From positions 1-15,849 of the forward strand of contig CALAJG010000303.1 in the NCBI GenBank assembly GCA_937923375.1: DNA of 15,849 bases. Direction: 5' to 3'. The position numbers and the translations under genes are program-made. Below are positions 1 through 6,786 of the stretch, in pieces. Origin of the DNA: an uncultured Leucothrix sp. Its GTDB lineage: Bacteria > Pseudomonadota > Gammaproteobacteria > Thiotrichales > Thiotrichaceae. Under the pieces are notes generated by a model that searched no databases, was not told where the DNA came from, and worked only from the letters and a program-made list of their open reading frames with translations. Position 1 is the first letter of the stretch. Each line of letters starts with the position of its first letter.

Positions 1-729
1 CAGTAACTTCGCATTAACAGGGCAACGCAGCTGGGAATCAAGAATCACTCTAACAGGCTGCCTGACCTCACCTTCAATACCGAGCTCGTCTGCACTAAGC
101 CTAACGTTGAGCGAAGGATCATCAACTAATACTGTTCCAATACCGGTTAAGATCGCTGAGCTTTTAGCCCGCCAAAACTGTACATCCCGACGCGCCGCCT
201 GCCCGGTAATCCATTGGCTCTCACCACTAGCTAGAGCGGTTTGGCCATCAAGACTGGTAGCCATTTTTAGCCGAACGAAGGGGAGCTGTTGTTGCATGCG
301 CTGAATAAAACCGGGGTTCAACGCCTTCGCTTCAGCCTCTAAGATGCCTGAGATAACCTCTATACCAGCAATTTTAAGTGCTTCAATCCCCTTTCCCGAA
401 ACCTCAGGATTAGGGTCTGACATTGCGACGACAACCTTTGCTATACCTGCTTTGATCAATGCATCAGCGCAAGGAGGTGTTCTGCCAATATGTGAACAAG
501 GTTCCAGCGTGACATAGGCTGTCGCGCCCCTAGCTTCATCACCCGCAACACTCAAGGCATTGACTTCAGCGTGGCCCTGCCCTGCCCATTGGTGATAACC
601 CTCCGCAATGATCTCGTCGTCTTTAACAATCAGGCAGCCAACCCGAGGATTCGGGTGAGTTGTGTACTGGCCAAGTTTGGCAATATTTATTGCGCGGGCC
701 ATGTATTCGAAATGTTGTAAGTCTTTCAT
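1..729 (-). CDS. ribD: RibD, bifunctional riboflavin biosynthesis deaminase/reductase (5' part, runs off the window)
   Basis: The product carries out two successive steps of riboflavin synthesis: deamination of the diaminohydroxyphosphoribosylamino-pyrimidine made from GTP, then NADPH-dependent reduction of the ribosyl side chain. It acts in the cytoplasm. Only the first 243 codons are present; the frame is open to position 1. The N-terminal deaminase domain shows the zinc site: HAE at residues 53-55, then PCSHIGRTPPC with Cys78 and Cys87. The reductase domain begins near residue 148 (KMATSLDGQTA, then SGESQWITG). The start at 729 lies 13 nt after the nrdR stop, with only a weak ribosome site; an in-frame Met10 is an alternative, but the longer form matches the usual length. 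It is third in the glyA-nrdR-ribD operon and probably continues into other rib genes outside the window. The assignment is secure. Confidence 0.96.
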   Translation of the reverse strand, partial: MKDLQHFEYMARAINIAKLGQYTTHPNPRVGCLIVKDDEIIAEGYHQWAGQGHAEVNALSVAGDEARGATAYVTLEPCSHIGRTPPCADALIKAGIAKVVVAMSDPNPEVSGKGIEALKIAGIEVISGILEAEAKALNPGFIQRMQQQLPFVRLKMATSLDGQTALASGESQWITGQAARRDVQFWRAKSSAILTGIGTVLVDDPSLNVRLSADELGIEGEVRQPVRVILDSQLRCPVNAKLL

Positions 730-742
730 AGCCCGCAGCAGA

Positions 743-1234
743 CTAATCAACAGTTTGTTTTTGTTTGGCTTTTTGGGTAGCGACTTTCTTTTCCATTAGA
801 TTGATGGTTTCTACAAACTCATCAATATCATTGAAACTGCGGTAAACCGAAGCAAAGCGAATGTATGCAACACCATCAAGATTGCGTAACTCATTCATGA
901 CCAACTCACCTATCCAATGAGATTCAACTTCACGTTGACCGCCAGTTAAGATTTTCTTTTTTATTTGTAAAATAGCCCGGTCGATGCTATCCATACTGAC
1001 CGGGCGTTTTTCGAGTGCCAGCATCATACCAGCACGAAGCTTTTCTACATTGTACGCTTCGCCAACGCCATCGCTTTTCAGCACCCGCGGCATGTTCAGA
1101 TCGGCCACTTCGTAAGTAGTAAATCGCTCTTCACAATCGCCACATTTGCGCCTTCTCCGTACCTGGTCACCTTCTGCACCAAGACGGGAATCAACTACAC
1201 GGGTATCTGTGGCACTGCAAAACGGACAATGCAT
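743..1234 (-). CDS. nrdR: NrdR, transcriptional repressor of ribonucleotide reductase genes
   Basis: NrdR represses ribonucleotide reductase (nrd) operons by binding NrdR boxes, and senses ATP/dATP through its ATP-cone. The N-terminal zinc ribbon is intact: CPFC (Cys3, Cys6) and CGDC (Cys31, Cys34), separated by the family-typical VVDSRL and the basic stretch QVRRRRK. The ATP-cone follows at about residues 48-138 (VLKSDG, VEKLRAGM, MNELRNLDGVAYIRFASVYR). The length of 163 aa is slightly above the usual 150 or so because of a Lys/Gln-rich tail after residue 148. It starts 8 nt after the glyA stop, so the two are probably cotranscribed; no clear Shine-Dalgarno is visible, which suggests coupled translation. 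The neighbouring ribD is a very common partner of nrdR in gammaproteobacteria. No NrdR target operon lies in this window. Confidence 0.97.
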   Translation of the reverse strand: MHCPFCSATDTRVVDSRLGAEGDQVRRRRKCGDCEERFTTYEVADLNMPRVLKSDGVGEAYNVEKLRAGMMLALEKRPVSMDSIDRAILQIKKKILTGGQREVESHWIGELVMNELRNLDGVAYIRFASVYRSFNDIDEFVETINLMEKKVATQKAKQKQTVD

Positions 1235-1242
1235 GGCGTTAT

Positions 1243-2499
1243 TTACTCAGCATATACAGGAAGACTTTTGCAGATCTTGCTGACCTTGGCTTTGACGCTC
1301 TCGATCACAGCAGGATCTTCAATATTCTCCAATATATCACAGATCCAGCCCGTCAGATCAATACAATCTTGCTCTTTAAATCCACGCGTAGTTACTGCTG
1401 GGCTACCGATTCGAAGGCCACTTGTCACAAATGGAGACTGAGGATCATTAGGTACTGAGTTTTTATTGACGGTGATATGAGCATTGCCCAATGCGGCATC
1501 GGCAGCTTTACCGGTAATCCCTTTATCAATCAAGTCCAGTAAGAAAAGATGATTATCGGTTCCACCAGAGACTATTTTATAACCACGTTCTATAAAGGTA
1601 TTCGCCATGGCTTGAGCATTTTTAACAACCTGTACCTGATAATCTTTAAAGCTAGGGTCCATGGCTTCTTTAAAAGCCACCGCTTTAGCGGCAATCACGT
1701 GCATTAGTGGACCACCCTGAGTGCCGGGAAATACCGCTGAATTCAGTTTCTTTTCGATTTCAGGATTAGCCTTTGCCAAAATAATTCCACCACGTGGACC
1801 GCGCAATGTTTTATGCGTTGTTGAAGTGACCACATCTGCAATTTGTACCGGTGAAGGATAAACACCCGCCGCTATTAATCCCGCAACGTGCGCCATATCT
1901 ACAAACAATATTGCGCCAACTTCATCCGCGATATCACGAAAGCGCTGCCAATCCATCACCCTCGAGTAAGCCGAGAATCCAGCGATGATCATCTGTGGCT
2001 TGTGCTCGCGAGCTAATGCTTCGACCTGATCGTAGTCAACTTCGCCTGTGTCATTGTTTAGGCCGTATTGTACAGCGTTATAAACCTTTCCAGAGAAGCT
2101 TACGTGTGAGCCATGAGTCAAATGACCACCATCTGACAAACTCATTCCTAACACTGTATCACCGGGGTTTAGCAATGCCATGTAAACAGATAAATTTGCA
2201 GAAGAACCAGAGTGTGGTTGCACATTGGCATAATCTGCACCGAATAGCTCTTTAAGACGAGAAATTGCTAAATCTTCTGCAACATCAACGTGCTCACAAC
2301 CGCCGTAGTAACGCTTCGATGGATAACCCTCCGCGTATTTATTGGTTAGCATTGATCCTTGCGCTTCCATCACCCGAGGACTTGTGTAGTTTTCAGACGC
2401 GATCAATTCGATATGATCTTCCTGGCGCTGCGACTCATCTGCAAGTGCCGCATATAACTCTTTATCATAATCGGCGATATTCATTTTATTATTAAACAC
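1243..2499 (-). CDS. glyA: GlyA, serine hydroxymethyltransferase
   Basis: This PLP enzyme interconverts serine and glycine with transfer of a one-carbon unit to tetrahydrofolate; it is cytoplasmic and homodimeric. The 418-aa length is typical. The PLP lysine is Lys230 in the motif STTHKTLRGPRGG, preceded by the cofactor-binding DMAHVAGLIA (Asp201, His204). The N-terminal ELIASENYTS and NKYAEGYPSKRYYGG signatures are present. The start codon is GTG at 2499: a strong AGGAG (2507-2511) lies 7 nt upstream of it, whereas an out-of-frame ATG at 2504 is only 2 nt from the same site. An in-frame ATG at 2484 (Met6) is the fallback. It is the first gene of the glyA-nrdR-ribD operon. The 202-bp leader region contains a hairpin but no recognisable glycine riboswitch. 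Confidence 0.98.
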   Translation of the reverse strand: MFNNKMNIADYDKELYAALADESQRQEDHIELIASENYTSPRVMEAQGSMLTNKYAEGYPSKRYYGGCEHVDVAEDLAISRLKELFGADYANVQPHSGSSANLSVYMALLNPGDTVLGMSLSDGGHLTHGSHVSFSGKVYNAVQYGLNNDTGEVDYDQVEALAREHKPQMIIAGFSAYSRVMDWQRFRDIADEVGAILFVDMAHVAGLIAAGVYPSPVQIADVVTSTTHKTLRGPRGGIILAKANPEIEKKLNSAVFPGTQGGPLMHVIAAKAVAFKEAMDPSFKDYQVQVVKNAQAMANTFIERGYKIVSGGTDNHLFLLDLIDKGITGKAADAALGNAHITVNKNSVPNDPQSPFVTSGLRIGSPAVTTRGFKEQDCIDLTGWICDILENIEDPAVIESVKAKVSKICKSLPVYAE

Positions 2500-2506
2500 G
2501 TCATTG

Positions 2507-2511
2507 CTCCT
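2507..2511 (-). promoter_or_regulatory. Shine-Dalgarno that selects the GTG start of glyA
   Basis: Read on the minus strand this is AGGAG, 7 nt before the GTG at 2499. It is only 2 nt before an out-of-frame ATG (2504) that opens a 7-codon reading frame. That frame ends in a TGA overlapping the in-frame glyA ATG at 2484. The spacing favours the GTG. Confidence 0.7.
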
Positions 2512-2529
2512 GACACTGAAGTTTTAAGG

Positions 2530-2550
2530 GCCCGGCATTACATGTCGGGC
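2530..2550. repeat. Inverted repeat in the glyA leader
   Basis: GCCCGGCAT and ATGTCGGGC flank a 3-nt spacer. Eight of nine positions pair in the glyA mRNA sense, with one internal A-C mismatch; on the plus strand all nine pair, using one G-U. A run of A/T follows only on the glyA-upstream side, so this is not an intrinsic terminator for either strand's known genes. It would form a hairpin about 20 nt upstream of the glyA ribosome site, or act as a protein-binding palindrome. The rest of the 2500-2701 gap shows no gene, and I could not identify a convincing glyA promoter in it. Confidence 0.6.
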
Positions 2551-2701
2551 TAAAAAAGTTAAGTCTAAGCAAAGCACTATTTGATAGCCAGTAAAAAATA
2601 TTATGTAACTTCGTAAGCAAAACTACATCATGCTACTTATACTTTCTTTAGGCCTCTTGAGTGTCCGCAATATGCAAACTCACTTAAAAGATTGTCTCTA
2701 T

Positions 2702-3871
2702 TCACTTGGAAGAACCTGAGCCAAGCTCTTTCACTCTCCCAAACAAACTAGTCAGAGGATACAACGTCTGCCCAATATAAGTCTTCGGCAACGGCTTAGT
2801 CGTACCATACTCAGCTGGCCAATGCTTCCCCGGCAAATGCATCGTATTAAACATCCAATCAAACAAAACCGTATGCGCCGAGTAGTTGGTATCAATCGCT
2901 GGTTTCTCTGAGCTGTGGTGCCAATGATGAAACTGCGGCGTCACAAAAACGTATTTCAAAGGACCAAACGGTATATCCAAATTACAATGAATCAACACCG
3001 CTTGTAACGCGGCAAAAGCAACGTAGAAATTTAACGCTGCTTCGTCTGCACCCAGCAAATACAATGGTACCAGCACCATTGCGCGCTCTGAGAACACCTG
3101 AATAAAATGACCACGCGAACCCGCTAGCCAATCTAAATTTTCAACCGAGTGATGCACTGCGTGAATCGGCCACAGCACCCTCACCTCATGGTATAAGCGG
3201 TGCTCCCAATACAATACAAAATCAGCACAAAGCACAATCATAATCACCTGTACGAAAATCGGCATCGACTGGATAGTTTGCTGTACCGAGGCACTCACCG
3301 CCCAATCAAAATGACTGGCGTGATAGTTTCCATAAATGATAATGGCTGAGATGGCTAAGTGATTGAAACAGAAATAAAACAGATCCAAGCCCCATTCATC
3401 TCTCAGAATCACTTGGTTTTTATATTTGGGAAATAGCTTTTCTAGTGTCATAAAGATAAACGCCGAGCCCAAAAAAGCAAGGATTAACCAATCAACTCCC
3501 AAGGAAAACGTCTTTGGCTCAACATCGCCCACTGGCACCGTGTAGCCGCCCAAAAGAAATGCCAGAACGGTTAAAGCCATTCCAAGAATTCCGAAAGAAC
3601 GAAACTTCTTTAACATAAAAGTGAGCGCGCCAAAAAACAAAGAAAAGTACATGCCGTATTTCAACACGTTTTGAAGTGTTTCAGCGTCGTATACTTTGCG
3701 CAGTTCTGTCGTTGTTAAATAGGAAGGAAATAGATAGGCCAGTACGCCTAATAAACTTAACGCACCAAGCAACACCGAGGCATAACCACTAATCTTACCT
3801 TCGCCTAATACAAATTGCCTTTTAGGGTCGAGTTCTACATTACGTTCTTTATAGTTATATTTTTTGTCCAT
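2702..3871 (-). CDS. Membrane fatty acid hydroxylase / sterol desaturase superfamily protein (di-iron)
   Basis: This is an integral membrane oxygenase of the fatty acid hydroxylase superfamily, which uses a His-coordinated di-iron centre to hydroxylate or desaturate lipid-like substrates. The histidine clusters are intact: HRLYH (His224, His228), HAVHH (His237-His241), and HHWHH near residues 315-319, with extra His295 and His333. Hydrophobic segments lie near residues 33-50, 71-90, 93-110, 125-142, 163-183, 205-222 and 265-295. The 389-aa length is longer than minimal members because of extra N-terminal membrane segments. AGGA lies 6 nt before the ATG, and the gene starts 11 nt after the stop of the PhyH-type dioxygenase gene, so translation is probably coupled. 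The substrate is unknown; sterol, carotenoid, alkylglycerol and ornithine-lipid hydroxylases all belong to this superfamily. The family call is firm, the function open. Confidence 0.88.
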   Translation of the reverse strand: MDKKYNYKERNVELDPKRQFVLGEGKISGYASVLLGALSLLGVLAYLFPSYLTTTELRKVYDAETLQNVLKYGMYFSLFFGALTFMLKKFRSFGILGMALTVLAFLLGGYTVPVGDVEPKTFSLGVDWLILAFLGSAFIFMTLEKLFPKYKNQVILRDEWGLDLFYFCFNHLAISAIIIYGNYHASHFDWAVSASVQQTIQSMPIFVQVIMIVLCADFVLYWEHRLYHEVRVLWPIHAVHHSVENLDWLAGSRGHFIQVFSERAMVLVPLYLLGADEAALNFYVAFAALQAVLIHCNLDIPFGPLKYVFVTPQFHHWHHSSEKPAIDTNYSAHTVLFDWMFNTMHLPGKHWPAEYGTTKPLPKTYIGQTLYPLTSLFGRVKELGSGSSK

Positions 3872-3882
3872 GCGAATTCCTG

Positions 3883-5037
3883 CTAACCAAGTCGCCTACT
3901 GCTTTGATTATGCATTTTTAAGCCAAATTCATCTAGTGGCCACTGCTCACTAAGCGCTATTTTCATTAATTTCTTCTGTGTTTGTGGTGCCATACCGGAC
4001 AACGGTGGATCTGTATCCAGATTGGTAGGGAATGAGTAACCCTCACAGGTGTTATCTAGCAACGTCTTTAATTCTAAAGCTGATAAGCTGTCAGCTGACT
4101 TAAGCAACTCGGGATAGATAGCCAAGCACATCGCTTTCCTGTCAACCGTTTCCATGGCACGGCCAAACGCTGAAGACACCTGAAACAAGTTTGCAATACG
4201 GTGAAAGTCGTCCGTTGTGTTATCCCCTGCGGCATGAAACAAAGCAGGATTAAAAAACATCGCATCACCCTTCTTCAGCTCTATTTGTATCGCATGCTTC
4301 GCAAAATAATCCTTAAATTCATCATGTCGCCAAGCCAGATAGCCTTCAGGATATTGGTGCGAGTAAGGCAATAACAGAGTCGGTCCGGACTCAAGTGGCA
4401 TATCAGTGTGAGCAACGGCACCTTGCAGCGTTAGCATCGTAGACATTGTATGTACATGCGGTGGATAGTTAATTAAGAACGCCTCATCCTGAAAGCCAAG
4501 ATGATAGTCTCGGTGCGGTGCCTGCGCTTTACCGCCAGGCCTGACAACATTAACTTGGGACGTTAATTGATAATGCGGCCCCAACCAAGCCTCGGATACC
4601 AAGGAAAACAAGGGATTTGTATAATACTCAATGTATTTTTTCGGAGAATGAAGTGCTGATTTTTGCAAAACATTCCAAATACGGCCATTAGCACCTGCTT
4701 GAGCAAAATGATCAGCAGCTTGCTGCCCTTCTTGTAACGCAAATAAAACATCAAACAATTCATTATGACGGTCAATAATATTAAGATTATCGAAGAATCT
4801 CTCAATAACAAATACACCTGGCCCCGCCTGTAAAATCTTGGCTATTTCCTGCTTTAATGCCGATGTTTCAAATGTTTTTTTGGAAGTATCGTTGAAGGCA
4901 TTACGTATTGTATTGGCGTCATAACACAAAACATTTGATCGACAGTCACTAGCCAATGGAAAATCTGAAACAAGAACTTGTTGGGTGCAAATTTTATTAA
5001 ATTCAGTAATATCTAAAGCGGCGTGCTCAGTTCTCAT
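3883..5037 (-). CDS. Phytanoyl-CoA dioxygenase (PhyH) family 2-oxoglutarate/Fe(II) oxygenase
   Basis: This is probably a soluble non-haem iron oxygenase that couples 2-oxoglutarate decarboxylation to substrate hydroxylation. The iron facial triad is visible as HRD (His175, Asp177) and His268 in NPALFHAAGDN, with Arg280 in HRIANLF as the likely 2-oxoglutarate carboxylate ligand. SGPTLLLPYSHQYP around 217-230 is the usual PhyH core strand before the second iron ligand. At 384 aa it is longer than EctD-type hydroxylases (about 300 aa), with extra N- and C-terminal regions. The start at 5037 has AGGA 8 nt upstream. It is the first gene of a two-gene operon with the membrane hydroxylase, divergent from an RpiR-family regulator. 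The substrate cannot be inferred: PhyH relatives act on acyl-CoAs, ectoine, phosphonates and many natural products. Confidence 0.87.
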   Translation of the reverse strand: MRTEHAALDITEFNKICTQQVLVSDFPLASDCRSNVLCYDANTIRNAFNDTSKKTFETSALKQEIAKILQAGPGVFVIERFFDNLNIIDRHNELFDVLFALQEGQQAADHFAQAGANGRIWNVLQKSALHSPKKYIEYYTNPLFSLVSEAWLGPHYQLTSQVNVVRPGGKAQAPHRDYHLGFQDEAFLINYPPHVHTMSTMLTLQGAVAHTDMPLESGPTLLLPYSHQYPEGYLAWRHDEFKDYFAKHAIQIELKKGDAMFFNPALFHAAGDNTTDDFHRIANLFQVSSAFGRAMETVDRKAMCLAIYPELLKSADSLSALELKTLLDNTCEGYSFPTNLDTDPPLSGMAPQTQKKLMKIALSEQWPLDEFGLKMHNQSSRRLG

Positions 5038-5066
5038 GACCTATTTCCTGTTGATGTTTGCTCGTC

Positions 5067-5095
5067 ATTATAAAAGAGGCTAAGACTTCATGGAA
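5067..5095 (-). promoter_or_regulatory. Predicted promoter of the dioxygenase-hydroxylase operon
   Basis: On the minus strand a perfect TATAAT occupies 5072-5067. A weak -35 (TTCCAT, 5095-5090) lies 17 nt upstream. The -35 overlaps the palindrome at 5092-5105, as expected for a promoter that needs an activator or is occluded by a repressor. Confidence 0.5.
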
Positions 5096-5105
5096 TATTT
5101 ATTCC
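5092..5105. promoter_or_regulatory. Operator-like palindrome 1 (divergent region)
   Basis: GGAATATTTATTCC has 6-bp arms (GGAATA/TATTCC) around TT. It overlaps the putative -35 of the minus-strand operon. It is likely to be bound by the adjacent RpiR-family regulator, an inference from position and from the AT-rich palindromic sites typical of that family. Confidence 0.5.
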
Positions 5106-5121
5106 TTTTAGTAATAAAAAT

Positions 5122-5134
5122 GAAATTAAATTTC
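5122..5134. promoter_or_regulatory. Operator-like palindrome 2 (divergent region)
   Basis: GAAATTAAATTTC has 6-bp arms around one base. It resembles the HexR-type site of the RpiR family (TGTAATTAAATTACA) in its AATTAAATT core. It overlaps a weak predicted -35 (5120-5125) of the regulator gene, whose candidate -10 is TAGAAT at 5143-5148. Its centre is about 30 bp, roughly three helical turns, from palindrome 1. Confidence 0.5.
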
Positions 5135-5178
5135 TAAAGTGATAGAATCTTCTTGGAGATCATTTACAGGAAATCGTA

Positions 5179-6057
5179 ATGCGTCAATCAAACGCTTCAT
5201 CAGCGACCGGGCAAGTCGGCTCATTGGTACTGCCTAAAAGTGTTGACGCACTGCATACACTAATCGCTGAGCAACAAGAGCAGTTGAGTGCTCGCTTGAA
5301 GCTTGTGTCCGTTTATCTAGTCGAACACCCGCAACAAGTTGCTTTTAGTACGCTCGCTGAAATAGCTAAAGCCGCCGGAGTGCATGCTTCTACCCTAGTG
5401 CGTTTTGCAAATCATTTTGGCTTTGGTGGTTTCTCTGAGCTACAAAAGCTTTATAAGAACCAGCTACTGGAACACCCTAGTAATTACCGCGAGCGTATAA
5501 GCCAGCTAAAAAAGGCCAGTGGCAATAACCAAAACACCACACCGACTCATCTACTTCATGAGTTCATTGATGGCAATCAGTTAGCATTATCGCTACTGCA
5601 ACAACAGATTACGCCAGAATTGCTGGACGCTTCAGTAGAAACATTACTGAAAGCCAACGAAGTATTTATTTGCGGTATTCGGCGCGTCTACCCAGTAGCA
5701 ACATTCTTCAACTACACTCTAAGCCAGATGGATGTGCGCTGCTCGCTAATTGATGGACAGGAGAGCATGCAAGCCGAGCAAGGCAAATGGATGAATAGAG
5801 AGTCTGCACTGATTGCCATAACCTTTAATCCCTATGGGAAAATACCCCGCGAAACAGTCGAACTTGCCAAAAAGCAAGGGTCTAAGATTATTTTGATCAC
5901 GGACAGTGAGCTTTGTCCTTTAGCGCCGTTGGTTGATCATTTATTTATCGTACGTGAAGCAGAGGTTCGTGCGTTTCGTTCGCTTAACTCGACCCTATGT
6001 TTAGCACAAACATTGTGTGTTGCTTTGGGTTACCGTAAACAAGATGTGGGTAAATAA
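5179..6057 (+). CDS. MurR/RpiR-family transcriptional regulator (HTH plus SIS domain)
   Basis: This is a DNA-binding regulator with an N-terminal RpiR helix-turn-helix (about residues 28-105; recognition part AAGVHASTLVRFANHFGF near 65-82) and a C-terminal SIS domain (about 145-275; ICGIRRVYPVATFF, ITFNPYG, then KIILITDSELCPLAPLVD). The 292-aa length is normal for the family. AGGA lies 7 nt upstream of the ATG. The gene is divergent from the dioxygenase/hydroxylase operon, with two palindromes in the shared 141-bp region, so it probably controls that operon and itself. SIS domains usually bind phosphosugars. Here the segment where a serine usually contacts the ligand phosphate reads GIRRVYPVA, with no serine, so the ligand may differ. 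Whether it activates or represses cannot be told. Confidence 0.9.
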   Translation: MRQSNASSATGQVGSLVLPKSVDALHTLIAEQQEQLSARLKLVSVYLVEHPQQVAFSTLAEIAKAAGVHASTLVRFANHFGFGGFSELQKLYKNQLLEHPSNYRERISQLKKASGNNQNTTPTHLLHEFIDGNQLALSLLQQQITPELLDASVETLLKANEVFICGIRRVYPVATFFNYTLSQMDVRCSLIDGQESMQAEQGKWMNRESALIAITFNPYGKIPRETVELAKKQGSKIILITDSELCPLAPLVDHLFIVREAEVRAFRSLNSTLCLAQTLCVALGYRKQDVGK

Positions 6058-6087
6058 ACAATGGGTTATTGTTGGATTATTGAGAGT

Positions 6088-6786
6088 TTAGGAAACGTTA
6101 CGAATTTTCTCTACCATACCTTCCGGAATGGTTTTGCTCTGCCATACTATCTCTAGTGTTGAATCAATGAAATCATCTGGGATCAATGTAGGTCGTTTGG
6201 TCAATGGTGCGCGACGGTCACGTAATCTAACACCGGAGTGAGTCAAAATATCTTCAAGACAGACGTACACAAACTCAGTACACGACATGTTATTGTAACG
6301 TGAAAAATCAAAGCGGAAATCGTAAGGGGTACCTAGGCTCATCAACGCTCGGTTATAAACTTGGTTGACATTATCCTGAGTGACCTCTGGAGAACGCAGA
6401 ATCAACAAATAATCACAGCGACAAAAATTCAGCAGATCTTCCATGAAGACCCCCTCCGCCATGGCATGAATTACTATTTGCTCACCTTCGGCATAAAATT
6501 CATCTTTTGCCGATGACAGCAACACAACATTATCTTCATTTGGCACATTGCCAACATACAAACCAGTGTGTGTAAAAAAACCTGGAATAAAGTAGCTATC
6601 CAGATAGTTTTTATAGCCACGTACCAGAATGTCACCGGGTTTGAGTGCATTCATGACTTCACGAGTTTCATCCCCTTTAATCAAGTAACTTCCAGGATCA
6701 TAAAGTAGAAAAAAAGGGAACTTGAAAATCTTCAGATCACCAAAGATTTTTAAAGTACCGTTATAGAGTCGAGTCCAAAGGCTCAT
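6088..6786 (-). CDS. Circularly permuted NlpC/P60 (YiiX/YaeF-like) papain-fold enzyme
   Basis: The product belongs to the permuted papain-like NlpC/P60 group, in which the catalytic His precedes the Cys. Visible motifs are the strand KPGDILVRG (49-57), FTHTGLYVGN with His73, VIHAMAEGV (105-113), YDFRFDF (155-161) and SCTEFVYV with the probable nucleophile Cys169. There is no signal peptide, so it is probably cytoplasmic, although residues 20-34 are hydrophobic and aromatic and could touch a membrane. Members of this fold include peptidases and amidases as well as LRAT/HRASLS-type lipid acyltransferases, so peptide or lipid chemistry is possible. Its ATG overlaps the TGA of the upstream PLD-family gene by 4 nt, so the two proteins are probably made together. 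The family call is firm; the substrate is unknown. Confidence 0.82.
   Translation of the reverse strand: MSLWTRLYNGTLKIFGDLKIFKFPFFLLYDPGSYLIKGDETREVMNALKPGDILVRGYKNYLDSYFIPGFFTHTGLYVGNVPNEDNVVLLSSAKDEFYAEGEQIVIHAMAEGVFMEDLLNFCRCDYLLILRSPEVTQDNVNQVYNRALMSLGTPYDFRFDFSRYNNMSCTEFVYVCLEDILTHSGVRLRDRRAPLTKRPTLIPDDFIDSTLEIVWQSKTIPEGMVEKIRNVS

Noticed and set aside
107..304. 65-codon plus-strand frame at the left edge
   Set aside because: It lies opposite a well-supported ribD and shows no family features.
2530..2557. Intrinsic terminator upstream of glyA
   Set aside because: The T-run precedes the hairpin on the minus strand and would be an A-run after it on the plus strand, the wrong orientation for both.
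6057..6073. Bidirectional terminator between the RpiR-type gene and the permuted NlpC/P60 gene
   Set aside because: AACAAT/ATTGTT is only a 6-bp AT-rich stem with no T-run on either strand; too weak to call.
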